Assembly: GCA_019246375.1 (NCBI GenBank) | Contig: JAFAQO010000621.1 | Span: forward strand, 1-12,827 | DNA length: 12,827 nucleotides | DNA from: Mycobacterium sp. | GTDB lineage: Bacteria > Actinomycetota > Actinomycetes > Mycobacteriales > Mycobacteriaceae | Reading direction: 5' to 3' | Shown: piece by piece, positions 1 through 7,652 of the stretch | How the letters are laid out: each line of letters starts with the position of its first letter | Numbering within the stretch: position 1 is the first letter of the stretch | Made by a program: the position numbers and the translations under genes | The notes under the pieces: generated by a model | The model's input: only the letters and a program-made list of their open reading frames with translations | Told to the model about the DNA's origin: nothing | Database searches by the model: none

Positions 1-2173
1 GCTGGTCAACTGGTCACCGGTTTTGGAAACGGCGATTTCAGACCTCGAGGTCCGCTACGAAGACGTGGAAGGCGAACTGGTCTCCTTCCGGTACGGCTCG
101 CTCGACGACTCGGAGCCGTACATCGTGGTCGCCACTACCCGCGTCGAGACGATGCTGGGCGACACCGCGATCGCAGTGCATCCCGACGACGAGCGCTACC
201 GCAATCTGATCGGTGCCAGCCTGCCACATCCGTTTGTCGACCGGCGCCTCGTCGTCGTCGCCGACGAGCATGTGGACCCCGAATTCGGCACCGGTGCAGT
301 CAAAGTCACGCCGGCCCACGACCCGAACGACTTCGAGATCGGCCTGCGGCATCAGTTACCGATGCCGTCGATCATGGACGCCAAGGGCCGGATCGCTGGC
401 ACGGCAACCCAATTCGACGGCATGGACCGCTTCGAGGCGCGTGTCGCGGTGCGAGAGGCGCTCGCGGCGCAGGGCCGTATCGTCGCAGAGAAGCGGCCCT
501 ACTTGCACAGCGTCGGGCATTCTGACCGCACCGGCGAGCCGATCGAGCCGAGGCTGTCGCTGCAGTGGTGGGTCAGGGTGGAGTCGCTTGCCAAAGCTGC
601 CGGTGACGCGGTACGCAACGGAGACACGGTGATTCACCCGGCCGGTCTCGAGCCGCGCTGGTTCGGGTGGGTCGACGGTATGCACGACTGGTGTATCTCC
701 CGGCAGCTGTGGTGGGGACATCGCATCCCGATCTGGCATGGACCCAATGGCGAGCAGGTGTGCGTGGGTCCGGGCGAGACCCCGCCGAAAGGCTGGGAAC
801 AAGATCCCGACGTGCTGGACACCTGGTTTTCCTCTGCGCTGTGGCCGTTCTCCACGATGGGCTGGCCCGACCGCACACCCGAACTGGAAAAGTTCTATCC
901 GACAAGTGTTTTGGTCACTGGATACGACATCTTGTTCTTCTGGGTGGCCCGGATGATGATGTTCGGCACCTTCGTAGGTGGCGACGACGTCATCACGCTG
1001 GATGGGCGGCGCGGACCGCAGGTGCCTTTCACCGACGTGTTCCTGCACGGGCTCATCCGCGATGCTTTCGGCCGCAAGATGAGCAAAACCAGAGGCAACG
1101 GTATCGACCCGTTGGACTGGGTGGACGAGTACGGGGCCGATGCGCTGCGGTTCACCTTGGCACGTGGCGCGAGTCCGGGTGGGGATTTAAGTCTCGGTGA
1201 GGATCACGTGCGGGCATCGCGCAACTTCGGCACGAAGCTGTTCAATGCCACCCGCTTCGCGTTGCTGAATGGTACGAAGCCGGCAGCCTTGCCCAGGCTC
1301 GACCAGCTGACCGACGCCGACCGCTGGATTTTGGGACGGCTGGAAGAGGTTCGTGCCGAAGCTGATTCGGCGTTCGAAGAATACGAGTTCAGCCGGGCCT
1401 GCGAGGCGCTCTACCACTTCACCTGGGACGAATTCTGTGACTGGTATGTCGAACTGGCCAAGGCGCAACTGGCCGACGGGCTAGCGCATACCACCGTGGT
1501 GCTGGCCGCGGTGCTCGACACGCTACTGCGGCTGCTGCATCCGGTGATCCCGTTCCTCACTGAGGCGCTGTGGCGGGCTTTGCGTTCGGCGACGATGCGG
1601 TCCGGAGCGGACCGAGGGGGAGCCGGACAATCGACTACAGACAGCGAGTCACTGGTGATCGCCGATTGGCCGGTCGCGTCTGGGATTACCCTCGATCCCG
1701 TTGCGGCGCAGCGGATCACAGACATGCAGAAGCTGGTGACCGAGGTGCGGCGGTTCCGCAGCGATCAGGGGCTGGGCGACCGGCAGAAGGTGCCCGCGCG
1801 GCTGTCGGGTATCGAGGCGCTTGGCGACGATACCGCCCTGAGCACCGCTGTGAATTCGCTGGCCTGGCTCATCGCGGCCGGACCGGAGTTCAGCCCGTCG
1901 GTGTCTTTGGAGGTTCGGCTGGGCCCTGACCTCAAGAGCACCGTGGTCGTCGAACTCGACACCTCGGGCGTCATCGACGTCGCCGCCGAACGCCGGCGCC
2001 TGGAAAAGGACCTGGCCGCCGCGCATAAGGAGCTGGCGGGCACCAACGCCAAACTTGACAACGACGCCTTCCTGGCGAAGGCGCCGTCGCACGTCGTCGA
2101 CAATTACCGCGCCCGTCAACAGCGGGCTCGCGAGGAAGTGGACCGGATTACCAGCCGCCTGGCCGCGATGTGA
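1..2173 (+). CDS. valS: Valine--tRNA ligase (ValRS), C-terminal three quarters; 5' end outside window
   Basis: Class I aminoacyl-tRNA synthetase that charges tRNA-Val in the cytoplasm and hydrolyses mischarged Thr-tRNA. The frame is open from base 2 (723 residues visible). About 150-160 N-terminal residues, including the HIGH signature, lie outside the window, judged from the usual mycobacterial length near 880. Counting from base 2, the CP1 editing domain shows [13 protein letters not shown] (45-57) and [15 protein letters not shown] (96-110). The catalytic core resumes with [15 protein letters not shown] (229-243), and the KMSKS loop reads KMSKT (359-363, bases 1076-1090). A helical anticodon-binding region follows. 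The last ~75 residues are the Arg/Lys/Glu-rich ValRS C-terminal coiled coil. The TTG at 23 is an internal leucine, not a start. The stop TGA (2171-2173) overlaps the folC GTG. No frameshift or missing motif is visible; identification is very secure. Confidence 0.97.
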   Translation, partial: LVNWSPVLETAISDLEVRYEDVEGELVSFRYGSLDDSEPYIVVATTRVETMLGDTAIAVHPDDERYRNLIGASLPHPFVDRRLVVVADEHVDPEFGTGAVKVTPAHDPNDFEIGLRHQLPMPSIMDAKGRIAGTATQFDGMDRFEARVAVREALAAQGRIVAEKRPYLHSVGHSDRTGEPIEPRLSLQWWVRVESLAKAAGDAVRNGDTVIHPAGLEPRWFGWVDGMHDWCISRQLWWGHRIPIWHGPNGEQVCVGPGETPPKGWEQDPDVLDTWFSSALWPFSTMGWPDRTPELEKFYPTSVLVTGYDILFFWVARMMMFGTFVGGDDVITLDGRRGPQVPFTDVFLHGLIRDAFGRKMSKTRGNGIDPLDWVDEYGADALRFTLARGASPGGDLSLGEDHVRASRNFGTKLFNATRFALLNGTKPAALPRLDQLTDADRWILGRLEEVRAEADSAFEEYEFSRACEALYHFTWDEFCDWYVELAKAQLADGLAHTTVVLAAVLDTLLRLLHPVIPFLTEALWRALRSATMRSGADRGGAGQSTTDSESLVIADWPVASGITLDPVAAQRITDMQKLVTEVRRFRSDQGLGDRQKVPARLSGIEALGDDTALSTAVNSLAWLIAAGPEFSPSVSLEVRLGPDLKSTVVVELDTSGVIDVAAERRRLEKDLAAAHKELAGTNAKLDNDAFLAKAPSHVVDNYRARQQRAREEVDRITSRLAAM

Positions 2174-3579
2174 ACGCTCCCGACGTCGTTCCCACACCGG
2201 ACGAAATTGCGTCGCTGTTGCAGGTTGAGCATCTGCTCGACCAGCGCTGGCCGGAAACCAAGATCGAGCCCAGCCTCACCCGGATCAGCGCGCTGATGGA
2301 CATGCTCGGGTCACCGCAACACGCTTACCCCGCAATCCACATCGCCGGCACCAACGGCAAAACCTCGGTGGCGCGGATGGTCGACGCGTTGCTGACCGCG
2401 CTGCACCGGCGCACCGGACGCACTACCAGCCCGCATCTGCAGTCGGCGGTTGAGCGGATCGCGATCGACGGAAAACCGATCAGTCCGGCGCAGTATGTGG
2501 CCACCTACCGGGAGATCGAGCCATTCGTGCAGATGGTCGACCAGCAGTCGCAGTCGGCTGGTGGTCCGGCGATGAGCAAGTTCGAGGTTCTCACCGCGAT
2601 GGCGTTCGCCGCGTTCGCCGATGCACCGATCGACGTGGCGGTGGTCGAGGTGGGTTTGGGCGGCCGGTGGGACGCGACCAACGTCATCAACGCCCCGGTC
2701 GCGGTCATCACACCGATCAGCGTCGACCACGTCGAGTACCTCGGTGACGACATTGCCGGCATCGCCGGTGAAAAGGCCGGGATCATTACCAGAGCCGACG
2801 ACGATGCGGTGGAGACGGTGGCAGTCATCGCGCGTCAGATCCCGGAGGTCATGGAGGTGTTGTTGGCGCAGGCCGTACGGGCCGATGCGGCGGTCGCCCG
2901 AGAGGACAACGAATTTGCAGTGCTGGGCCGCCAGGTCGCGGTGGGTGGCCAGGTGTTGCAGCTGCAAGGCCTCGGCGGGGTGTATTCCGACATGTATCTC
3001 CCACTGCACGGTGAGCATCAAGCGCATAACGCGGTCACCGCGCTCGCGGCGGTCGAGGCGTTCTTCGGTGCCGGTGCGCAGCGCCAGCTCGACGTCGATG
3101 CGGTGCGGGCCGGATTCGCCGCCGTCACCAGCCCGGGCCGGTTGGAGCGTATGCGCAGCGCGCCGACGGTGTTCATCGACGCTGCGCACAATCCGGCCGG
3201 CGCGGCCGCACTGGCGCAGGCGCTGGCAGACGAGTTCGATTTCCGATTCCTGGTCGGCGTAGTCAGTGTGCTGGCCGACAAGGACGTCCGCGGCATCCTG
3301 GCCGCGCTGGAACCCGTGTTGTCTTCAGTGGTGATCACCCACAACGGATCGCCGCGGGCTCTGGACGTCGAGTCGCTGGCGATGATCGCCGAGGAGCGGT
3401 TCGGACCGGATCGGGTGATCACCGCCGAGAACTTGGGCGACGCCGTCGAGGCCGCCACCGCGCTCGTCGACGAGGCTGCCACTGACAGGAAAACCCACGC
3501 CGGGACCGGCATCGTAGTCACCGGCTCGGTGGTCACCGCCGGCGCCGCGCGCACCTTGTTTGGTCGTGATCCCGAGTGA
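2170..3579 (+). CDS. folC: Folylpolyglutamate synthase / dihydrofolate synthase
   Basis: Mur-ligase-family cytoplasmic enzyme that ATP-dependently adds glutamate to dihydropteroate and to reduced folates, which retains folates and makes them good cofactors. The protein has 469 residues. The P-loop is GTNGKTS (60-66), followed by TSPHL (86-90), [13 protein letters not shown] (160-172), [13 protein letters not shown] (180-192) and the GEKAGI segment (200-205) holding the family's conserved lysine. The C-terminal Mur-ligase domain contains DAAHNPAG (337-344), VLADKD (367-372) and TGSVVTAG (451-458). GTG at 2170 is chosen because it overlaps the valS stop as GTGA and leaves a short N-terminus before the conserved [15 protein letters not shown] block. 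The 3' end overlaps the next gene in the same way (GTG at 3576, TGA at 3577), so valS-folC-DUF4233 is probably translationally coupled. Mycobacteria usually have one FolC serving both activities (family knowledge). Confidence 0.96.
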   Translation: MNAPDVVPTPDEIASLLQVEHLLDQRWPETKIEPSLTRISALMDMLGSPQHAYPAIHIAGTNGKTSVARMVDALLTALHRRTGRTTSPHLQSAVERIAIDGKPISPAQYVATYREIEPFVQMVDQQSQSAGGPAMSKFEVLTAMAFAAFADAPIDVAVVEVGLGGRWDATNVINAPVAVITPISVDHVEYLGDDIAGIAGEKAGIITRADDDAVETVAVIARQIPEVMEVLLAQAVRADAAVAREDNEFAVLGRQVAVGGQVLQLQGLGGVYSDMYLPLHGEHQAHNAVTALAAVEAFFGAGAQRQLDVDAVRAGFAAVTSPGRLERMRSAPTVFIDAAHNPAGAAALAQALADEFDFRFLVGVVSVLADKDVRGILAALEPVLSSVVITHNGSPRALDVESLAMIAEERFGPDRVITAENLGDAVEAATALVDEAATDRKTHAGTGIVVTGSVVTAGAARTLFGRDPE

Positions 3580-4010
3580 CCCAGCAACCGGGCAGCGGGG
3601 ACCAGTCATCCATGCCGCCGGCTGACCCGTGGAAGAGCTTTCGCGGGGTGATGGCCGGCACGCTAATCCTGGAAGCGGTTGTGGTGTTGCTGGCGTTGCC
3701 GGTGGTTGGTGCGGTCGGCGGCGGGCTGAGCGCGGTTTCACTGACATATCTGATCGGTTTGGCGGTGATCTTGGTCCTGCTCGCCGGGCTGCAACGCCGA
3801 TCGTGGGCCATCTGGGTGAATCTGGCCGTGCAGCTGGTGCCGATCGCCGGTTTCGCGGTGTATCCGGGGGTGGGGTTCATCGGCGTGCTCTTCGCCGCGG
3901 TGTGGGGGCTGATCGCCTACTTGGGTGCCGAGGTCCGGTGGCGGCAGAAACGTGGATTACTCCCGGGCCAGCTGGCACCTCCCGCTCGCGGGGGACGACC
4001 GCCGGACTGA
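3576..4010 (+). CDS. DUF4233-type small integral membrane protein (function unknown)
   Basis: A 144-residue protein in the position of M. tuberculosis Rv2446c, between folC and ndk. Four hydrophobic segments are visible at about 25-48, 53-72, 77-97 and 98-118. Arg/Gln turns separate them (QRR at 73-75), and the C-terminal tail is basic and Pro/Gly-rich from about 121 (RWRQKR). The first 20 residues are polar (Gln, Ser, Pro) with no cleavable signal peptide, so the protein probably sits in the cytoplasmic membrane with both ends inside. The GTG at 3576 overlaps the folC TGA, implying coupled translation. No catalytic motif is visible. Persistent linkage to folC suggests a link to folate or cell-envelope physiology, but this is only an inference and the function is unknown. 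Confidence 0.85.
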   Translation: MTQQPGSGDQSSMPPADPWKSFRGVMAGTLILEAVVVLLALPVVGAVGGGLSAVSLTYLIGLAVILVLLAGLQRRSWAIWVNLAVQLVPIAGFAVYPGVGFIGVLFAAVWGLIAYLGAEVRWRQKRGLLPGQLAPPARGGRPPD

Positions 4011-4013
4011 TCC

Positions 4014-4037
4014 CACCGGGCCGGCCGTCAGCCGGTG
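4014..4037 (+). terminator. Possible weak stem-loop after the DUF4233 gene
   Basis: CACCGG (4014-4019) can pair with CCGGTG (4032-4037) across a 12-nt loop. A nested alternative is CCGGC (4021-4025) with GCCGG (4031-4035) and a 5-nt loop. The element begins 4 nt after the upstream stop codon and ends 6 nt before a -10-like hexamer. There is no T-tract. It could be a weak actinobacterial-type terminator closing the valS operon, or a chance pairing in G+C-rich DNA. Confidence 0.3.
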
Positions 4038-4043
4038 ATTAGG

Positions 4044-4049
4044 TACGCT
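4044..4049 (+). promoter_or_regulatory. Candidate -10 element for ndk (predicted start at 4057)
   Basis: TACGCT fits the mycobacterial sigma-A -10 pattern TANNNT. Seven bases separate it from G4057, the usual distance to a transcription start. G4057 is also the first base of a GTG codon opening a 17-codon mini-ORF, so the transcript would be leaderless for that peptide. No convincing -35 is visible, which is common for mycobacterial promoters. Confidence 0.45.
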
Positions 4050-4056
4050 GTGCGCC

Positions 4057-4110
4057 GTGACACGCGCCGGCGACGATGCAGAGCGAGGCGATGAGGAGGA
4101 GCGGCGCTGA
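4057..4110 (+). CDS. Putative leaderless 17-codon mini-ORF upstream of ndk
   Basis: GTG (4057-4059) opens a frame encoding [17 protein letters not shown]. It ends at TGA 4108-4110, whose last base is the A of the ndk ATG (a TGATG overlap). Its GTG lies exactly where the predicted transcript from TACGCT would begin, so it could be translated without a leader, as is frequent in mycobacteria. The peptide is very acidic then basic and has no domain. Its coding sequence is mostly the 40-bp repeat and includes the ndk Shine-Dalgarno GAGGAGGAG, so ribosomes translating it would pass over that site and finish at the ndk start. This suggests coupling or re-initiation. Against it: it is short, and the frame may simply be the repeat being open by chance. 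Confidence 0.4.
   Translation: MTRAGDDAERGDEEERR
4066..4105 (+). repeat. MIRU-like dispersed repeat, copy 1 (upstream of ndk)
   Basis: A 40-bp element running from GCCGGCGACGATGC through GCGATGAGGAGGAGCGGC. Nearly the same sequence recurs at 9948-9988 before proB, differing only in a short central stretch with one 1-bp indel. It supplies the Shine-Dalgarno (GAGGAGGAG, 4093-4101; 8-nt spacer to the ndk ATG). From memory the sequence resembles mycobacterial interspersed repetitive units (MIRUs), which lie in spacers and carry small ORFs overlapping their neighbours. That family assignment is not verified. Confidence 0.75.
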
Positions 4111-4517
4111 TGCCTGAGCGGACTCTCTTGTTGATCAAACCCGACGGAATCGACCGACGGCTGGTCGGCGAGATCATCAGCCGCGTCGAGCGCAAGGGTC
4201 TCGTGATCGCGGCCCTGGAGCTCAGGGACGTCAGCGACGAGCTGGCCCGCCAGCATTATGCCGAGCACGAGGGCAAACCTTTCTTCGCGTCGCTGCTGGA
4301 GTTCATCACCTCTGGGCCGGTGGTGGCCGCGATCGTCGAAGGGCCGCGCGCTGTCACTGCCCTGCGGCAGATTGCCGGCGGTACCGATCCGGTGGAGAAG
4401 GCCGCGCCGGGCAGCATCCGCGGCGACTTCGGGCTGGAAACGCAGTTCAACCTGGTGCACGGGTCCGATTCGGTCGATTCGGCCCAGCGTGAGATCGCGC
4501 TCTGGTTCGACCGCTGA
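4110..4517 (+). CDS. ndk: Nucleoside diphosphate kinase
   Basis: Cytoplasmic enzyme that transfers the gamma-phosphate from ATP to NDPs through a phosphohistidine, balancing NTP and dNTP pools. It has 135 residues, the normal length for the family. Visible features are the start block [13 protein letters not shown] (4-16), [11 protein letters not shown] (49-59), the substrate-binding [17 protein letters not shown] (91-107) and the active-site block NLVHGSDS (114-121) with catalytic His117. The ATG at 4110 has a strong Shine-Dalgarno, GAGGAGGAG at 4093-4101, inside the repeat, and overlaps the stop of the mini-ORF. The 99-bp spacer after the DUF4233 gene has its own -10-like element, so ndk is probably transcribed independently. 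Identification is essentially certain. Confidence 0.98.
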   Translation: MPERTLLLIKPDGIDRRLVGEIISRVERKGLVIAALELRDVSDELARQHYAEHEGKPFFASLLEFITSGPVVAAIVEGPRAVTALRQIAGGTDPVEKAAPGSIRGDFGLETQFNLVHGSDSVDSAQREIALWFDR

Positions 4518-4580
4518 CGACACCAGGCGGGTGGCCAGGGCACCTGCTCGACGCACTTAGTCGGCCTACGTCCGGCGGTG

Positions 4581-4589
4581 TGGGATACT
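4581..4589 (+). promoter_or_regulatory. Candidate extended -10 promoter for rne
   Basis: TGGGATACT reads as an extended -10: TG, one base, then GATACT (4584-4589). No -35 hexamer is recognisable at the right spacing, which fits promoters that rely on the extended -10. The predicted start is about 4596-4597, giving an rne leader near 238 nt. It lies 64 bp after the ndk stop. Support is sequence pattern only. Confidence 0.5.
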
Positions 4590-4750
4590 GGGCAGCGGGT
4601 GAAAGTCGCCGCATCGGCGTCCGACGCCCGAATGAAGACTTAGACAAGCGCGACCACCGCACACCATGATGCGGCGCCGACTGTCCAGCCGTCATTCAAA
4701 CCGGCGCCGAGTGGGTTCTTTGCGAGCCGCTCGGTGCGAGACCATTACAA

Positions 4751-4772
4751 GCCCGGGAGAAGTGACCCGGGC
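4751..4772 (+). promoter_or_regulatory. Perfect hairpin in the rne leader
   Basis: GCCCGGG (4751-4757) pairs perfectly with CCCGGGC (4766-4772) around the 8-nt loop AGAAGTGA. The 5' arm sequence GCCCGGG recurs at 4812-4818, so the 3' arm has a second perfect partner downstream. Confidence 0.6.
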
Positions 4773-4780
4773 GTATAGCG

Positions 4781-4823
4781 AAGCCCTCGCGTGGCCGCGT
4801 CGACACGACGCGCCCGGGGGCTT
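4781..4823 (+). promoter_or_regulatory. Extended stem-loop abutting the rne Shine-Dalgarno
   Basis: AAGCCCTCG (4781-4789) pairs with CGGGGGCTT (4815-4823) over 9 bp with one G-T wobble. It encloses a perfect 7-bp hairpin, CGCGTCG/CGACGCG (4796-4802 with 4806-4812, loop ACA). The structure ends at the base before the Shine-Dalgarno GAGGAGA (4824-4830), which is followed by a 4-nt spacer and the GTG. The position suggests control of translation initiation or protection of the 5' end. Confidence 0.55.
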
Positions 4824-4834
4824 GAGGAGATTAC

Positions 4835-7600
4835 GTGGTAGACGGTGCCCCACCTTCAGACTTATCGAAAGATCCGACACCGCACGAGGACCTGCCGGAC
4901 CGGCTAAGGGTCCACTCGCTGGCACGTGCACTGGGCACAACCAGCAGACGGGTGCTCGACGCGCTGGCGGAGCTTGACGGACGGATCCGCAGCGCGCATT
5001 CGAGCGTGAACCGCGGCGACGCGGTCCGGGTGCGCGATCTGCTGACCACCGATTCGGGCGAGCCCGTCGAGCCCGAGGAGCCGGAATCCCGGCTCATGCT
5101 AGAGACGACCGAGCGCGCCGAGTACCTGCCGTTGTTCGTCGCGCCGCAGCCGATCCATACGGACGAGGACAGCGACGACTCCGATGACTCCGACGATTTC
5201 GACGACAGCGACACCGACGAAGAACAAGCCGAGCGGCCGGCCGGCCGCCGGCGGCGCCGCGGGCGCCGGGGGCGTGGTCGCGGACGCGGTGAACAGGCCG
5301 GATCCGACAACCACGGCGGCGGCGAGGGCGAACGGGCGGATTCCGCCGGCGCCGAGTCGGCCGGATCCGACGACACTGACGACGACGAATCAGCAGACGC
5401 CGACACCGCCGAGGACGACAACGGTTCGCAGGAGTCCGGCAGCCGGCGCAGGCGTCGACGGCGACGCCGCAAGGCCGGCTCCGGCGACGACGGTGACGAG
5501 GGCTCTTCATCGGGGCGGTTGCCCGATGATCCACCCAACACTGTGGTCCACGAGCGGGCGCCGCGCGCCGCCGACAGATCCGACGGCCAAGCAAGCGACT
5601 CATCCAGCACCGAGATCCAGGGCATCGACGGCTCGACTCGGTTAGAGGCGAAGCGGCAGCGTCGTCGTGACGGGCGCGACGCGGGCAGGCGGCGCCCGCC
5701 GGTGCTCAGCGAAGCTGAGTTTCTGGCCCGGCGGGAGGCGGTCGAGCGAGTGATGGTGGTGCGCGACAGGGTCCGCACCGAGCCGCCGCATCAGGGCGCC
5801 CGCTACACCCAGATTGCGGTACTCGAGGACGGCATCGTCGTCGAGCACTTCGTCACCAGCGCGGCCTCTGCTTCCCTGGTGGGCAACATCTACCTGGGGA
5901 TCGTGCAGAACGTGCTGCCGTCGATGGAGGCGGCGTTCGTCGACATCGGCCGGGGCCGCAACGGCGTACTGTACGCCGGCGAAGTGAATTGGGAAGCCGC
6001 CGGTCTGGGCGGGGCTAACCGCAAGATCGAGCAGGCCCTGAAACCCGGCGACTATGTCGTGGTGCAGGTCAGCAAAGACCCGGTAGGCCACAAGGGCGCC
6101 CGGCTCACCACGCAGGTGTCGCTGGCCGGCCGCTACCTGGTGTATGTGCCGGGCGCGTCGTCGACCGGGATCAGCCGCAAGCTTCCCGACACCGAGCGTC
6201 AGCGGCTGAAGGAGATCCTGCGTGAAGTGGTTCCCTCCGATGCCGGAGTGATCATCCGCACTGCGTCCGAGGGTGTAAAAGAAGACGACATCCGCGCTGA
6301 CGTGACTCGCCTGCAGGGGCGCTGGAACCAGATTGAGGCCACCGCCGCGGAGACCAAGGAGAAGGCAGCCGGCGCCGCGGTGGCGCTCTATGAGGAACCC
6401 GACGTCTTGGTCAAGGTGATCCGCGACCTGTTCAACGAAGACTTCGCCCAGCTGATCGTCTCCGGCGACGAAGCCTGGGCCACAATCAATGAGTACGTGA
6501 ATTCGGTTGCGCCCGAGCTAGTTTCGAAGCTGACCAAGTATGAAGTCGCCACCGGTCCGGACGGAGGGACCGGGCCTGACGTCTTTGCGGTGCACCGCAT
6601 CGACGAGCAGCTGGCCAAGGCGATGGACCGCAAGGTATGGCTGCCTTCGGGCGGCACACTGGTGATCGACCGAACCGAGGCGATGACGGTCATCGACGTC
6701 AACACCGGCAAGTTCACCGGCTCCGGTGGCAACCTCGAGCAGACGGTCACCAAGAACAACCTCGAGGCGGCCGAGGAGATCGTGCGGCAGCTGCGGCTGC
6801 GGGACATTGGCGGCATCGTCGTCATCGACTTCATCGACATGGTGCTGGAGTCCAATCGTGACCTGGTGCTGCGCCGGCTCACCGAGGCGCTGGCCCGCGA
6901 CCGCACCCGTCACCAGGTGTCCGAGGTGACATCGCTGGGCCTGGTGCAGCTGCCCCGCAAGCGGTTGGGCACCGGGCTGGTCGAAGCATTCTCGACTTCG
7001 TGCCCGCAGTGCAGCGGCCGCGGCATCATCCTGCACGTTGATCCGGTCGACTCGTCGGCGGCTAGCGGCCGCAAATCTGACTCGACCGGCCGCCGCGGCC
7101 GGCGCTCGAAGAAGAGTCGCTCCGACGAGCCCGTGGTCGCCAAGGTGCCCGCGCACGCCCCCGGCGAACATCCGATGTTCAAGGCGATGGCCGCGGCCAA
7201 CGGCCGCCACGACGGCGAGCCCGGTGGGTCCGATGAGGAACTGGTTGATGCGTCGGCGAACCGGGCATCGCACGACGAGTCCGAGGCTGAGGCCGAAGAG
7301 CAGGTCGCTGATGAGGTCGCCGAAGATTTGGACGACAACGACGAGGACTTCGACGACAGCGACGACGACGAGGTCGACCTCGACGAAGATGAGGACCTCG
7401 GCGAAGACGAGGAACTCGACATCGACGACGATGACCTCGACGTCGACGACGACTCGGATGACGAAGACTCCGATGACGCCAAGAACACCGGCTCAGCAGA
7501 TCGGGAGCGCGCTGCCGTCGCCGCCGAGTCGGCGTCTGCGCATCCGCGTCGGCGCCGCGCGGCGGTCCGGCCGGCGGGCCCGCCGACCCACGGAGACTGA
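4835..7600 (+). CDS. rne: Ribonuclease E/G
   Basis: Essential-type endoribonuclease that starts mRNA decay and processes rRNA and tRNA at the inner face of the membrane or in degradosome-like assemblies. It has 921 residues. Residues 24-70 resemble the N-terminal module of translation factor IF-2. Residues 110-285 alternate acidic Asp/Ser/Glu tracts with Arg blocks (138-152, 204-213) and look disordered. The S1-type region spans about 345-430 (GNIYLGIVQNV, AAFVDIGRGRNGVLY). The DNase I-like catalytic part has VIDVNTG (Asp621) and IVVIDFIDM (Asp665/Asp668), matching the Mg-binding aspartates of E. coli RNase E. The Zn-link cysteines are in CPQC (Cys723, Cys726). The tail (830-881) is almost pure Asp/Glu/Ser, followed by an Arg/Pro-rich end. 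Catalytic core after long N-terminal tails is the actinobacterial arrangement. GTG 4835 is chosen for its Shine-Dalgarno GAGGAGA (4824-4830) and family-like N-terminus. Confidence 0.96.
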   Translation: MVDGAPPSDLSKDPTPHEDLPDRLRVHSLARALGTTSRRVLDALAELDGRIRSAHSSVNRGDAVRVRDLLTTDSGEPVEPEEPESRLMLETTERAEYLPLFVAPQPIHTDEDSDDSDDSDDFDDSDTDEEQAERPAGRRRRRGRRGRGRGRGEQAGSDNHGGGEGERADSAGAESAGSDDTDDDESADADTAEDDNGSQESGSRRRRRRRRRKAGSGDDGDEGSSSGRLPDDPPNTVVHERAPRAADRSDGQASDSSSTEIQGIDGSTRLEAKRQRRRDGRDAGRRRPPVLSEAEFLARREAVERVMVVRDRVRTEPPHQGARYTQIAVLEDGIVVEHFVTSAASASLVGNIYLGIVQNVLPSMEAAFVDIGRGRNGVLYAGEVNWEAAGLGGANRKIEQALKPGDYVVVQVSKDPVGHKGARLTTQVSLAGRYLVYVPGASSTGISRKLPDTERQRLKEILREVVPSDAGVIIRTASEGVKEDDIRADVTRLQGRWNQIEATAAETKEKAAGAAVALYEEPDVLVKVIRDLFNEDFAQLIVSGDEAWATINEYVNSVAPELVSKLTKYEVATGPDGGTGPDVFAVHRIDEQLAKAMDRKVWLPSGGTLVIDRTEAMTVIDVNTGKFTGSGGNLEQTVTKNNLEAAEEIVRQLRLRDIGGIVVIDFIDMVLESNRDLVLRRLTEALARDRTRHQVSEVTSLGLVQLPRKRLGTGLVEAFSTSCPQCSGRGIILHVDPVDSSAASGRKSDSTGRRGRRSKKSRSDEPVVAKVPAHAPGEHPMFKAMAAANGRHDGEPGGSDEELVDASANRASHDESEAEAEEQVADEVAEDLDDNDEDFDDSDDDEVDLDEDEDLGEDEELDIDDDDLDVDDDSDDEDSDDAKNTGSADRERAAVAAESASAHPRRRRAAVRPAGPPTHGD

Positions 7601-7616
7601 TGGCCCGCCTCCTCCT

Positions 7617-7635
7617 CAGACCGGTTCCCGGTCTG
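7617..7635 (+). terminator. Intrinsic terminator-like hairpin after rne
   Basis: CAGACCGG (7617-7624) pairs perfectly with CCGGTCTG (7628-7635) around the 3-nt loop TTC. The hairpin starts 17 bp after the rne stop. There is no T-run, as is common for mycobacterial terminators. It ends 17 bp before the -35 of the rplU promoter, so it cleanly separates the two transcription units. Confidence 0.6.
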
Positions 7636-7652
7636 CATCGTCGCCAGGCGGT

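Larger units (their letters stand above)
4596..4834 (+). promoter_or_regulatory. Long structured 5' leader of rne
   Basis: The 317-bp gap between ndk and rne (4518-4834) holds no convincing gene. From the predicted start onward it is rich in complementary segments: CGCCG/CGGCG (4607-4611 with 4615-4619), CGCCGCATC/GATGCGGCG (4607-4615 with 4668-4676), two copies of the self-complementary CGGCGCCG (4672-4679 and 4702-4709), a hairpin at 4751-4772 and a larger one at 4781-4823. A/T-richer stretches between them (about 4630-4648, 4691-4700 and 4741-4750) could be single-stranded. Several helices exclude each other. In E. coli, RNase E represses itself by cleaving its own long 5' leader. Similar autoregulation here is an inference. 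Confidence 0.5.

Noticed and set aside
2..16. Direct repeat CTGGTCA at 2-8 and 10-16, identical to the arm of the rplU dyad
   Set aside because: It is in-frame valS coding sequence (LVNWSP block) conserved at the protein level, so there is no reason to see an operator.
4666..4977. 103-codon plus-strand frame starting in the rne leader
   Set aside because: Arg-rich product with no family resemblance, runs out of frame into the true rne coding region, and its start has no good Shine-Dalgarno; it conflicts with the structured-leader reading.
4831..5778. Long minus-strand open frame (Ser/Arg-rich) opposite the start of rne, and a similar one opposite its 3' end
   Set aside because: Both are the antisense of GAC/GAG-rich acidic codons, giving Ser/Ala/Arg low-complexity products with no motif. 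The plus strand encodes a clear RNase E throughout.
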